A stretch of 42,831 nucleotides of DNA from DATGMP01 sp035293565. GTDB taxonomy: Bacteria; Pseudomonadota; Alphaproteobacteria; BOG-932; Roseiterribacteraceae. Shown here piece by piece: positions 9,036 to 17,416 of this stretch. The position numbers and the translations under genes were made by a program. The notes under the pieces are model-generated. The model had not been told where the DNA came from. It did no database searches and saw nothing but the letters and a program-made list of their open reading frames with translations. The DNA lies in contig DATGMP010000109.1 in assembly GCA_035293565.1 (NCBI GenBank), forward strand, positions 1-42,831, given 5' to 3'. How positions within the stretch are numbered: the first letter of the stretch is position 1; every line of letters starts with the position of its first letter.

Positions 9036-9068
9036 GGGCCCGGCCACAAGGCTGGGCCCTTCGTTTTT
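9036..9068 (+). terminator. Rho-independent terminator after the Asr-like gene
   Basis: GGGCCCGGC and GCTGGGCCC form a 9-bp stem with one G-T pair and a 6-base loop (CACAAG region), followed by TTCGTTTTT. It starts 27 bases after the stop codon. This is the clearest intrinsic terminator I found in the window. Confidence 0.85.
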
Positions 9069-9195
9069 GAGATTTTGGCTAGCTGGTCCAGCCGCCTGCC
9101 GCCGCTGACTTGAAAGAGCAGCGATGAGCCGGCTTTTGTCTAAAAGGTCCATCAAAATGTAAAATTTGCCCTGGGAGCCACGCTTATCCACAGGC

Positions 9196-9221
9196 ATATA
9201 CTTGATATCATCAACTAATAT
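9196..9221. promoter_or_regulatory. Candidate operator of the MarR-GNAT gene
   Basis: A perfect 13-base inverted repeat TTGAT-ATC-ATCAA (9202-9214) is flanked by ATAT on both sides (9196-9199 and 9218-9221). It lies in an AT-rich patch 37 bases before the start codon of the MarR-GNAT gene. MarR proteins usually bind such 16-26 base palindromes and often control their own gene; binding here is inferred. Confidence 0.5.
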
Positions 9222-9257
9222 CCTTGACTTTAGCATATAACTTTCCGGGTGGGGTCG

Positions 9258-10184
9258 ATGACGGGTCTCGAGAGCGAGGTTGCGGCGGTTCGGGGGTTCA
9301 ATCGGTTCTACACGAGCCGGATCGGGGTTCTGGGCGACCGCTATCTGGGCAGCCCATTCTCCTTGACCGAAGGACGCGTGCTCTACGAGCTCGCCAGCCG
9401 CGATCGGCCGACGGCCGCTCAACTCGCCCGCGATCTCGATCTCGATGCCGGCTATCTGAGCCGCATCTTGCGCAATTTCGAGCAGAAGGGACTGCTTCGA
9501 AAAACCCGATCCGCGGCAGACGGGCGCGAATCGCTGCTCGCCCTCACCGATGAGGGGCGCGCGGCGTTCGCGCCGCTTGATCAGCGCTCGCGCGATATCG
9601 TCGCCGCGTTGCTTTCGGGCCTGCCGTCGGATCGGCGGGCGCGATTGATCGACTCGCTAAGCGAGGTTCAAGCCATCCTCGGCAGTCCGGGGGATGCGCC
9701 GAGGGCGCCTTATGTCCTCCGGCCGCCCGGCCCCGGCGACATGGGCTGGATCGTGCAGCGGCACGGCGCGCTCTATGCCGCGGAATATGGCTGGGGCACA
9801 TCGTTCGAGGCCTTGGTCGCCGACGTGGTCGCGACCTTCATGCGGAACTTCGACGCCCGGAAGGATTGCTGCTGGATCGCCGAGCGCGACGGCGAGAATG
9901 TCGGTTCGGCCCTCGTCGTCCGGGAGACCGACACCGTGGCGCGGTTCCGAATGCTGCTGGTCGAGCCGAGCGCGCGCGGGCTCGGGATCGGGGCCCGGCT
10001 GGTCGAGGAATGCATCCGCTTCGCGCGTCGTGCCGGCTATCGAAAGATGGTGCTTTGGACTCACGAGGTGCTGACCGCGGCGCGGCAGATCTATCAGAAG
10101 GCCGGGTTTCGCCTGGTCGAAAGCAAGCCGCACGATGATTTCGGCGAGACCGTGATCGGCGAGACCTGGGAGATCGAATTATAG
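9258..10184 (+). CDS. MarR-family regulator fused to a GNAT N-acetyltransferase
   Basis: 308 residues from ATG 9258; an in-frame GTG at 9249 is an alternative. Residues about 25-140 are a MarR winged helix (SLTEGRVLYELASRDRPTAA, then LDAGYLSRILRNFEQKGLL and the wing KTRSAADGRESLLALTDEG). Residues about 155-308 are a GNAT acetyltransferase, with the acetyl-CoA loop as ARGLGIGARLVEECIRFAR and the C-terminal AARQIYQKAGFRLVESKPH. This fusion is a recognised architecture, in which the protein may sense and modify a small molecule while regulating transcription; the ligand is unknown here. It stands alone, convergent with gor, behind a palindrome at 9196-9221. Confidence 0.9.
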   Translation: MTGLESEVAAVRGFNRFYTSRIGVLGDRYLGSPFSLTEGRVLYELASRDRPTAAQLARDLDLDAGYLSRILRNFEQKGLLRKTRSAADGRESLLALTDEGRAAFAPLDQRSRDIVAALLSGLPSDRRARLIDSLSEVQAILGSPGDAPRAPYVLRPPGPGDMGWIVQRHGALYAAEYGWGTSFEALVADVVATFMRNFDARKDCCWIAERDGENVGSALVVRETDTVARFRMLLVEPSARGLGIGARLVEECIRFARRAGYRKMVLWTHEVLTAARQIYQKAGFRLVESKPHDDFGETVIGETWEIEL

Positions 10185-10258
10185 GCGAAAGCGGGAATGA
10201 CAAAGAAGGCAGGTGAAATGTCAAACCGAGGCCTGCTTTTCCGAGCTTCAGAGCGGCC

Positions 10259-11617
10259 TCAGCTCTTCACCGGCGTCCGCATGGTGACGAGTTCCTCAGC
10301 CGAGGTCGGATGGATGCCGATCGTCTGGTCGAACATCGCCTTGGTGGCGCCGGCGGTGATCGCCACGGCGAAGCCTTGCATGATTTCCGGCGCATCGTCG
10401 CCGATCATGTGGCAGCCGATGACGCGGCCGTCATCGCGCCGAACGACGAGCTTCATGAACGTCTGCTGGTCGCGTTCGGACAGACGGTGCTTCAGCGGGC
10501 GGAAGCTCGTTTTGTAGATGTCGATCGCGATGCCGCGCTCGCGCGCATCCACCTCGGACAGGCCGACGGTCGCGATCGGCGGCGCAGAGAAGATCGCAGT
10601 CGCCACATTCTCGAGGCTGACGCGCCGCGTGCTGCCGGCGAACAGCCGGTCGGCCAACGCGTGCCCCTTGGCGGTCGCGACGGGCGTCAGGTTGAGCTGA
10701 TTGGTGACGTCGCCGATCGCGAAGATATGCGGCACGCTCGACCGATCCTCCTCATCGACGATGATGGCCCCCTCGACGTCGAGCTTGATGCCAAGCTCTT
10801 CGAGGCCGATGCCGCGAGTCATTGGCCTTCGTCCGGTCGCGTACAGGACGCAGTCGACCTCCAGCGGCGCCCCGTCGCCGCAATGAACCGCTAGGCCGCC
10901 CGCCGTCTTTTCGATCCGTTCCACGACGCAGGGCAGACGGCTTTTGATGCCGTGAGCGTGCATCTCATGCATCAGCGCCGGTCCGAGCTCGTGATCGAAA
11001 TGGCTGAGAATAGTCATGCCGCGATGGATCAGCGTCACCTCCGCGCCCATCCCCTGGAAGATCCCGGCGAACTCGACCGCAATGTAGCCGCCGCCGACGA
11101 TCACGACCCGCCGGGGCAGCTCCGCCAGATGGAAGGCCTCGTTGGAGCTGATCGCGAGCTCCTTGCCCGGAATATCGGGAATGAACGGCCAGCCGCCGGT
11201 CGCGATCAGTATCTTGTCCGCCGAGACCCGGCGATGCCCGGCGATCTCGACGGTATGCGCATCGACGAGGCTGGCGCGCGCGTCCCAGATCCGGACGCCG
11301 ACCTGATCCATTAGCCGGCGATAGACGCCGTTCAGCCGCTCGATCTCGCCATCCTTGTTGCGGATCAGATCGCCCCAGGAGAAGCGCGGCCGGTCGAGCT
11401 TCCAGCCATAGCCGCGGGCATCCTCGAAGCTGTGGGCAAAGCCGGAGGAATAAGCGAGCAGCTTCTTGGGGATGCAGCCGACATTGACGCAGGTGCCGCC
11501 CATATAGCGCTCTTCCGCGACGCCCACCCGCGCGCCATGGGTCGCGGCGATCCGGCTGGCGCGAACCCCGGCTGACCCGCCGCCGACGACGAAAAGGTCG
11601 AAATCATAGTTGGTCAT
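10259..11617 (-). CDS. gor: Glutathione-disulfide reductase
   Basis: 452-residue NADPH-dependent flavoprotein disulfide reductase that keeps glutathione reduced. It has an N-terminal FAD site (FVVGGGSAGVRASRIAATHG), the redox-active disulfide GTCVNVGCIPKK, a second Rossmann motif VVIVGGGYIAVEFAG, the FAD block IFAIGDVT and the C-terminal active-site HPTSAEELVTMRTP. The start ATG 11617 (MTNYDFDLFVVGGG) was chosen because 11 upstream codons in the frame are not conserved. The pattern fits glutathione reductase better than dihydrolipoamide or mercuric reductase. A weak GCAGG/CCTGC hairpin with four T lies at 10209-10240, between it and the convergent MarR-GNAT gene. Confidence 0.92.
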   Translation of the reverse strand: MTNYDFDLFVVGGGSAGVRASRIAATHGARVGVAEERYMGGTCVNVGCIPKKLLAYSSGFAHSFEDARGYGWKLDRPRFSWGDLIRNKDGEIERLNGVYRRLMDQVGVRIWDARASLVDAHTVEIAGHRRVSADKILIATGGWPFIPDIPGKELAISSNEAFHLAELPRRVVIVGGGYIAVEFAGIFQGMGAEVTLIHRGMTILSHFDHELGPALMHEMHAHGIKSRLPCVVERIEKTAGGLAVHCGDGAPLEVDCVLYATGRRPMTRGIGLEELGIKLDVEGAIIVDEEDRSSVPHIFAIGDVTNQLNLTPVATAKGHALADRLFAGSTRRVSLENVATAIFSAPPIATVGLSEVDARERGIAIDIYKTSFRPLKHRLSERDQQTFMKLVVRRDDGRVIGCHMIGDDAPEIMQGFAVAITAGATKAMFDQTIGIHPTSAEELVTMRTPVKS

Positions 11618-11698
11618 GCCGCTCGCACCCTTTTGTCGAAGTCGGTGCACAATGGAGGGAAATTCGGCGAATTCAAGCAGGTGAGCGGCAGGAAAGCC

Positions 11699-11983
11699 TC
11701 AACGTTCCACCTGAACGCCGTTCCAAAAGGCGACGTGGTCCTTGATGGCTGCGGCGGCGGGCTTAGGCGCGCGGTAGACCCAGGCGGCGTCCGGGTTGAT
11801 CTTCCCATCGACATCGAGCGAGTAGTAATTGGCGGTGCCCTTCCAGGGGCAAACGCTGGTGTGGATGCTGTCGCGGAAATACTCGCGCTTCAGCGATTCG
11901 GGCGGGAAGTAAACATTTCCCTCGATCAGCTCGAACCGATCGCTCTCCGCAACGATTTTCCCGTTCCAGACTGCGCGCGCCAT
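11699..11983 (-). CDS. DUF427 domain protein
   Basis: 94 residues from ATG 11983; an adjacent ATG at 11986 is only two bases from the GGAGG site, so the second ATG has the better spacing. The sequence matches the DUF427 domain: ARAVWNGKIVAESD, then VYFPPESLKREYF, then the conserved TSVCPWKGTANYYSL and AAWVYRAP. The fold is a small beta-barrel and its biochemical role is not established. It lies upstream of gor on the same strand with an 81-base gap, so co-transcription is possible but not shown. Confidence 0.88.
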   Translation of the reverse strand: MARAVWNGKIVAESDRFELIEGNVYFPPESLKREYFRDSIHTSVCPWKGTANYYSLDVDGKINPDAAWVYRAPKPAAAAIKDHVAFWNGVQVER

Positions 11984-12056
11984 CATCGCCTCCGTCTGAA
12001 CCACGTTGTCTTAATGTTCGGTCCGGCGCGCCGAAATTCCAGTCCCGAACTCGGCC

Positions 12057-12554
12057 ATGGACTCCGACGCCCGATCGAAGCAGCCTGCCCTCATGGCGCA
12101 GACCCCGCTCGAACTCCTGACTGTCATCGCCGCGCCGGCGTTGATCACCAATGCGTCGTCGGTGCTTGTGCTGTCGACCTCGAACCGGTTCGCGCGCGCC
12201 ATAGACCGCTCGCGCCTACTGGCGGCCGAGCTCGCCAAAACCGAGCCCAATGCGCCTGCGCGCATGAACCTCCTCGAGCAGCATATTTTCATCCGCCGCC
12301 GCACCCGGGTACTGGTGCGCACGCTCACCTGTTTTTATCTCGCGGTCGGTTCCTTCGCCTCCGGCACCTTCAGCGGTCTGGTGGGCGCCGCGATGGAGCA
12401 TTTCGGCTTCACGGGTATCGCCGCCGCTCTGACCGGCCTGGCGCTGGTGGCGGTCACGATTGGAACCCTGGCGATCGCCGCCGGCGCGGTCATGTTGGTC
12501 GCAGAAAGCCGCTTGGCCCTTCAGGGGCTCGCCATCGAAGACCGGCGCCGCTGA
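12057..12554 (+). CDS. DUF2721 family membrane protein
   Basis: 165 residues. The family hallmark is an N-terminal hydrophobic helix followed by a basic NRxxRxxDRxR-like motif, here TSNRFARAIDRSRLLAAEL, then a polar segment with LEQHIFIRRRTRVLVRT and two further transmembrane segments (LTCFYLAVGSFASGTFSGL and ALVAVTIGTLAIAAGAVML). Function is unknown. The start could also be ATG 12093 (MAQTPLELL); neither has an obvious ribosome site. It is divergent from the DUF427 gene by 73 bases and lies 86 bases before the DUF1326 gene. Confidence 0.8.
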   Translation: MDSDARSKQPALMAQTPLELLTVIAAPALITNASSVLVLSTSNRFARAIDRSRLLAAELAKTEPNAPARMNLLEQHIFIRRRTRVLVRTLTCFYLAVGSFASGTFSGLVGAAMEHFGFTGIAAALTGLALVAVTIGTLAIAAGAVMLVAESRLALQGLAIEDRRR

Positions 12555-12640
12555 AGGCGCTGCCCCGGCTTCCAACTGTCGTTCGGGGACCGTTCGCGCT
12601 ATTCTCGTGCGAGCGGAAATGCCGGGTCGGGAGGCGGGAT

Positions 12641-13276
12641 ATGGCTTATGTCGACTGGCGCATCAAAGGCACGGAATTCACCAACTGCAACTGCGCATGG
12701 GGCTGCCCCTGCCAATTCAACGCGTTGCCGACCAACGGGTTTTGCCATGCCTTCTCGGCCATGCGGATCGATGAGGGCCATTTTGGCAAGACCAAGCTCG
12801 ACGGGCTTTGCTGGGCCGTGACGTTTCGGTGGCCGGGACCGGTGCATCTGGGAAACGGGACCGAACAGGTCTTCATCGATGAACGAGCCGATCACGATCA
12901 ACGCGAAGCGCTGACCGCTATCCTGCACGGCAAGGAGACGGAGCCTGGCGCAACGCATTTCTTCGTCTTCAATTCGATGTGCTCGACGGTACTCCAACCG
13001 CAATTCGCCCGGATCGAGGTCGATATCGACCAAAAGGCTTGCCGGGCGCGGATCGCCGTCCCGGGCTTGATCGAATCGGTAGGCCGCCCGATTCCCAACC
13101 CGTTCACGGGGGGCGATCATCGCGTCCGAGTGTCGCTCGAGCGCGGCTTCGAATATGTCGATGCCGAGTACGGCAGCGGCACGACCGCCGCCAAAGGCGC
13201 AGTCCCGCTCGACTTCAAGGATACGCACAGCCACGTCGCCTATCTGCACATGACGCAGAACGGAGTGGTGCGATAG
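12641..13276 (+). CDS. DUF1326 domain protein, Cys-rich N-terminus
   Basis: 211 residues from ATG 12641, preceded by GGGAGGCGGGAT; the open frame extends about 1 kb upstream but only through other genes. The N-terminus carries a striking cysteine cluster, EFTNCNCAWGCPCQFNALP followed by Cys at NGFC and later MCSTVL, the signature of DUF1326 and consistent with soft-metal binding. The rest is beta-rich (GLCWAVTFRWPGPVHLG, FVFNSMCSTVL). There is no signal peptide. The next gene, DUF2182, starts 41 bases downstream. The family is uncharacterised; metal binding is inferred from the cysteines and the partner. Confidence 0.9.
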   Translation: MAYVDWRIKGTEFTNCNCAWGCPCQFNALPTNGFCHAFSAMRIDEGHFGKTKLDGLCWAVTFRWPGPVHLGNGTEQVFIDERADHDQREALTAILHGKETEPGATHFFVFNSMCSTVLQPQFARIEVDIDQKACRARIAVPGLIESVGRPIPNPFTGGDHRVRVSLERGFEYVDAEYGSGTTAAKGAVPLDFKDTHSHVAYLHMTQNGVVR

Positions 13277-13317
13277 AGCAAGAACCCTCGCTCAACGGTC
13301 CGCTCGAAGCGGTCCTG

Positions 13318-14061
13318 ATGCGGGACCGCGCCCTGGTCCTGGCGGGAATCGTCGGGATCACCGTCGCTGCCTGGCTATACGTCGTGCTCGTCGCCGGCCG
13401 CGACATATTGGCGATGCCGCGGGATATGGTCATGCCTTTCCAGCCTTGGACCGCGACGGACTTCCTCCTGATGCTGCTGATGTGGACGGCGATGATGGCC
13501 GGCATGATGCTGCCGAGTGCTGCGCCGACCCTCCTCGTTTTCTCGTACTTCGCGCGCCGGCAGCGCGCCGCCGGCCATCCGGTGGCCTCCACCGGCATTT
13601 TCGCCTTGGGTTATGCGATCGCCTGGACCGTCTTCAGCCTCGCGGCGACTTTCCTGCAATGGGCGCTCGAATCCGCGGCATTGATGTCGCCGATGATGGT
13701 CGCCACCAGCCGGTTCCTGGGAGGAGGGCTGCTCGTCGCGGCCGGCCTCTATCAATGGAGCCCGCCCAAACGAAGCTGCCTCGCCCATTGCCGCTCGCCC
13801 TTGGATTTCGTGGCCCGCCACTTCCGCGCCGACGCCGCAGGCGCGCTGCGCATGGGCATCGAGCATGGAATTTATTGCGTCGGCTGCTGCTGGCTTCTCA
13901 TGAGCCTGCTGTTCTTCGCAGGCGTCATGAACCTGGAGTGGGTCGCAGCGATCATGCTCCTCGTTCTCCTGGAGAAGATCGTCCCCTTCGGCCCCGAACT
14001 CGGGCGCGCAAGCGGCGTGCTCCTCGCCGCCGCAGGGCTGCTCGTCCTGTACGGGCTCTAG
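13318..14061 (+). CDS. DUF2182 family putative metal-binding membrane protein
   Basis: 247 residues, about six transmembrane segments. Start ATG 13318 (MRDRALVLAGIVGITVAAWL). The second helix is unusually methionine-rich (LLMLLMWTAMMAGMMLPSAA), there is a cytosolic or periplasmic CLAHCRSPL pair, and a conserved HGIYCVGCCWLLM block near residue 185 holds His and three Cys at a helix start. Met-rich helices with Cys/His motifs are typical of Cu(I)-handling membrane proteins, but no activity is established for DUF2182. It follows DUF1326 in the same direction. A pseudogenised NIPSNAP-like stub lies 32 bases downstream. Confidence 0.88.
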   Translation: MRDRALVLAGIVGITVAAWLYVVLVAGRDILAMPRDMVMPFQPWTATDFLLMLLMWTAMMAGMMLPSAAPTLLVFSYFARRQRAAGHPVASTGIFALGYAIAWTVFSLAATFLQWALESAALMSPMMVATSRFLGGGLLVAAGLYQWSPPKRSCLAHCRSPLDFVARHFRADAAGALRMGIEHGIYCVGCCWLLMSLLFFAGVMNLEWVAAIMLLVLLEKIVPFGPELGRASGVLLAAAGLLVLYGL

Positions 14062-14093
14062 CTAAAATTGCTCTAAGAGCAAGAGAGGCGACA

Positions 14094-14231
14094 ATGCTTA
14101 CGCTCTGCATCCGCTACACGTTCAATCCGGATCGCCTTGCAGACTTCAAGACGTATGTGGAGGGCGAACAAGGTCCCATCGAGCGCAGCGGCGATGAGCC
14201 GATCGATCATAGAGCGCATCGGCAGCACTGA
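14094..14231 (+). pseudogene. NIPSNAP family stub (N-terminal fragment)
   Basis: A 45-codon frame beginning MLTLCIRYTFNPDRLADFKT and YVEGEQGPIERSG, which is the N-terminus of NIPSNAP-type proteins (about 100 residues, dimeric ferredoxin-like fold). After residue 33 the sequence stops resembling the family and ends at TGA 14231, 25 bases before the glmS stop. The remainder of the gene has been lost, probably by deletion against glmS. A GAGAGGCG ribosome site is retained, and a GCTCT-A-AGAGC palindrome sits at 14070-14080 just upstream, so it may still be translated into a short peptide. Confidence 0.65.
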
Positions 14232-14255
14232 TCCAGGAATGACTTCCGGGCGGCG

Positions 14256-16079
14256 CTACTCGACCGTGACGCTCTTGGCGAGGTTGCGCGGCTGGTCGAC
14301 ATCGGTGCCTTTGGCGACGGCGACATAATAGGCGAGAAGCTGCACCGGGATGGCATAGACGATCGGCGCCACGAACGGATCGACGTCGGGCATTTCGATA
14401 GTCCAAGCCGACAGCCGCCCGAGCCGCGCGATGCCATCCTTGTCGGACAGTACCAGGATGCGCCCGCCGCGCGCCTGCGCCTCCTGAACGTTCGATGCCG
14501 TCTTGTCGAAGAGCGGGTCCTTCGGGGCCAGGACGATCACCGGCACGTTCTCGTCGATGAGCGCGATCGGGCCGTGCTTCATCTCGCCCGCGGCATAGCC
14601 TTCGGCGTGGATGTAGGAGATCTCTTTGAGCTTGAGCGCTCCTTCGAGCGCCAAGGGGTAGCCAGTGCCCCGGCCGAAATAGAGCACGTCGCGAGCTTGC
14701 GACAGAGGATGTGCCAGGGCCTCGATCGTGTGATCACGGTTGAGCACGTCGAGCACCCGGGCCGGCGCCTCGCGGAGCGCGGCCGCCATGGCGGTGGCCC
14801 TCTGCCGATCGATCGATCCGCGCGCCTGGCCGATCGCGATCGCAAGGCAAGCCAGCACGACGAGCTGGGTGGTGAAAGCTTTGGTCGACGCAACGCCGAT
14901 CTCAGGCCCGGCCTTCGTGTAGAGGACCACGTCGCTTTCCCGCGCGATCGTCGATTCGACCACGTTTACGATGCTGAGGATGTGCTGGCCCTGGCTCCTG
15001 GCGTAACGGAGCGCCTCGAGCGTGTCGGCGGTCTCGCCGGATTGCGAGACAAAGAGCGCGATCCCACCCTTGGGCATCGGCGCGGCGCGATAACGGAATT
15101 CGGAAGCGATGTCGATCTCGACCGGCATCTTTGCGATCTGCTCGATCCAGTACTTGCCCACCAGCCCCGCGTAATAGGCAGTGCCGCAGGCGACGATGGT
15201 GATCCGCGGCGCGATCGCGAAATCAAAAGGGAGCGCGCCAAGCTGAACCTCGCCGGTTGCCGGATTGGTGAAGGATCCAAGCGTGTCGCCGATCACCGCC
15301 GGCTGCTCATGGATTTCCTTCAGCATGTAATGGCGATATTCGCCCTTGCCGGTGAGAATCCCGGAAACGGCGGTCTGCAGCACGGGCCGCGTGATGATCG
15401 CGCCACTCGCATCATGAATGGTCGCGCCCTCGCGGGTCACCTCGACCCAGTCGCCGTCATGGAGATAGGCGACCTGGTTGGTGAGGCTTGCCAGGGCTAC
15501 GGCATCGGAGGCGATGAACATCTCGCCGCTGCCGTAGCCGATCGCGAGCGGTGGACCGTGCCGGGCGGCGATCAGCAGCTGGTGGTCGCCGCCGAACAGC
15601 ATCAGCACGGCAAAGGCGCCCTGGAGGCGCTTGAGCGCGGCTTCGGCAGCCTCTTTGGGCGACAGGCCCTGTTCGAGGAAGTCGGTTACCAGATGGGCGA
15701 TGACCTCCGTGTCGGTCTCGCTTTCAAAACGGCGCTGCTTCGCCAGAAGCTCCGCCTTCAGCTCCTGATAATTCTCGATGATGCCGTTATGGACGATCGC
15801 GACCTTGTTCGTCGCATGCGGATGGGCGTTGTTCTCGGTCGGCCCGCCATGGGTCGCCCAGCGTGTATGGCCGATGCCGATCTCGCCCTGCAGCGGCTCG
15901 ACCGCCAGCCGCCTGTCGAGATTGTAGAGCTTGCCCTCCGCCCGCCGCCGCTCGATATGGCCGTTGACGAGCGTCGCGATGCCGGCGCTGTCGTAGCCGC
16001 GATATTCGAGCCGCCTCAGACCGTCCATGATCAGCGGAACCGCATCCTGCCGACCGATCACGCCGATGATCCCGCACAT
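14256..16079 (-). CDS. glmS: Glutamine-fructose-6-phosphate aminotransferase
   Basis: 607 residues, full length. Makes glucosamine 6-phosphate from fructose 6-phosphate and glutamine, the entry to UDP-GlcNAc for peptidoglycan and lipid A. The N-terminal glutaminase begins MCGIIGVIG, with Cys2 the nucleophile after Met removal, then RRLEYRGYDSAGIA and HTRWATHGGPTENNAHPH. Two SIS isomerase domains follow (CGTAYYAGLVGKYWIEQIAK; LFVSQSGETADTLEAL; YFGRGTGYPLALEGALKLKE). It ends NLAKSVTVE, the invariant family C-terminus. It starts 5 bases after the glmU stop, so the two are an operon. Confidence 0.97.
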   Translation of the reverse strand: MCGIIGVIGRQDAVPLIMDGLRRLEYRGYDSAGIATLVNGHIERRRAEGKLYNLDRRLAVEPLQGEIGIGHTRWATHGGPTENNAHPHATNKVAIVHNGIIENYQELKAELLAKQRRFESETDTEVIAHLVTDFLEQGLSPKEAAEAALKRLQGAFAVLMLFGGDHQLLIAARHGPPLAIGYGSGEMFIASDAVALASLTNQVAYLHDGDWVEVTREGATIHDASGAIITRPVLQTAVSGILTGKGEYRHYMLKEIHEQPAVIGDTLGSFTNPATGEVQLGALPFDFAIAPRITIVACGTAYYAGLVGKYWIEQIAKMPVEIDIASEFRYRAAPMPKGGIALFVSQSGETADTLEALRYARSQGQHILSIVNVVESTIARESDVVLYTKAGPEIGVASTKAFTTQLVVLACLAIAIGQARGSIDRQRATAMAAALREAPARVLDVLNRDHTIEALAHPLSQARDVLYFGRGTGYPLALEGALKLKEISYIHAEGYAAGEMKHGPIALIDENVPVIVLAPKDPLFDKTASNVQEAQARGGRILVLSDKDGIARLGRLSAWTIEMPDVDPFVAPIVYAIPVQLLAYYVAVAKGTDVDQPRNLAKSVTVE

Positions 16080-16084
16080 CCGCT

Positions 16085-17416
16085 CTAATCCTTTTTCTTC
16101 GTTCGTGCAGCGCGAAACATGCGCGCCCAGCCGAGCTTTACCGCTTGTCGGCCTCGTGCGATGGCCAGCGCATCCTCGGGCACATCGTCGGTGACCGTGC
16201 TGCCGGCACCGACGAAGGCGCCGGCGCCCACCTTGACCGGCGCGACCAAGGTCGTGTCGGAGCCGATGAAGGCTCCGGCGCCGACAATAGTCCGGTGCTT
16301 GTTGAAACCGTCATAATTGCAGGTGATCGTCCCCGCCCCGATATTGGCGCCGGCGCCGATCTCCGCGTCGCCCAGATAGGCGAGGTGGTTGGCCTTGGCG
16401 CCGGCATCGAGCAGCGCGTTCTTGATCTCGACGAAGTTGCCGACATGGGCGCCGACGCCGATCCGCGCGCCGGGCCTGAGCCGAGCGAAGGGGCCGATGA
16501 TCGCGCCCTCAGCCACGTTCGCCCCTTCCAGATGACAAAAGGCGCGAATCTCCACTCGGTCCGCGACGGTAACGCCCGGGCCAAAGAAAACGCTCGGACC
16601 AACAGTCACATCGCGCCCGAGTTTCGTATCGAAGCTGAGCCATATCGTGGATGGATCGATCAAGGTAGCGCCGTTTTCCATCGCGGAAGCGCGGAGCCGC
16701 GCCTGCATCTGAGCCTCGGCCTCGGCGAGCTCGGCGCGGGAATTGACCCCCAGCGCCTCGACTGCCGGCGCCTCTACGACCCGAGCCGCCAACCCCGTAC
16801 GGCGGGCCTCACCGACAATGTCCGTCAGGTAGTACTCGCCCTTGGCATTGGCGCTGCCGATCGCATCCAGAAGCGGAAACATATGCTTGCCGTCGATCAG
16901 CATGACCCCGCTATTGCAAAGGTCGACCAGCTCCTCGGGCTTGGCGTCCAGGGTCTCGACGATCCGGTCGAGCGTGCCGTCGGCGGCGAGGATCAGCCTT
17001 CCGTAGGCGCTCTCGCCTCGCACACGGATGCCCAGCACGGTCACGGCCTCGTCCAACCGCTCCCGCCGCATGCGGGCCAAAGTCTCGGCCCGGATGAGCG
17101 GGCAGTCACCGTAGAGGACGAGAACGTCGCCGCCAAAACCTGCGAGTGCGCCGCGCGCAGCCTTCAGCGCGTCCGCTGTCCCCCGCTGCGCCTCCTGGAT
17201 CGCGACCGTGTGGGGCTGTGCGGCCTCGGCGACGGAATCCATGCCGGGCGCCAGAACCACGACGATCTTCTGCGGGGAAAGCGCCTCGGCGGCCGCTAGG
17301 ACGTGGGCCAGCATCGGCCTGCCGGCCACCGGGTGCAGCACCTTGGGCCGCTCGGAGCGCATGCGGGTCCCTTTCCCGGCGGCGAGCACGACGACGGCGA
17401 GAGGACGATCGGTCAT
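16085..17416 (-). CDS. glmU: Bifunctional GlcN-1-P acetyltransferase / GlcNAc-1-P uridyltransferase
   Basis: 443 residues from ATG 17416 (MTDRPLAVVVLAAGKGTRM). Catalyses the last two steps to UDP-GlcNAc. The N-terminal uridyltransferase carries LAAGKGTRMRSERPKVLHPV, QRGTADAL, YGDCPLI and EYYLTDIV. The C-terminal left-handed beta-helix acetyltransferase shows hexapeptide repeats, with GNFVEIKNA, ANHLAYLGDAEIGAGANIG and the active-site region TCNYDGFNKHRT. The frame extends 23 codons upstream without family similarity. It is followed directly by glmS, so one transcript encodes the whole amino-sugar branch except glmM. Confidence 0.96.
   Translation of the reverse strand: MTDRPLAVVVLAAGKGTRMRSERPKVLHPVAGRPMLAHVLAAAEALSPQKIVVVLAPGMDSVAEAAQPHTVAIQEAQRGTADALKAARGALAGFGGDVLVLYGDCPLIRAETLARMRRERLDEAVTVLGIRVRGESAYGRLILAADGTLDRIVETLDAKPEELVDLCNSGVMLIDGKHMFPLLDAIGSANAKGEYYLTDIVGEARRTGLAARVVEAPAVEALGVNSRAELAEAEAQMQARLRASAMENGATLIDPSTIWLSFDTKLGRDVTVGPSVFFGPGVTVADRVEIRAFCHLEGANVAEGAIIGPFARLRPGARIGVGAHVGNFVEIKNALLDAGAKANHLAYLGDAEIGAGANIGAGTITCNYDGFNKHRTIVGAGAFIGSDTTLVAPVKVGAGAFVGAGSTVTDDVPEDALAIARGRQAVKLGWARMFRAARTKKKD

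Noticed and set aside
11633..12640. Long open frame upstream of the DUF1326 start
   Set aside because: It crosses the DUF427 gene antisense and DUF2721 out of frame, with Arg/Pro-rich filler typical of GC-rich shadows.
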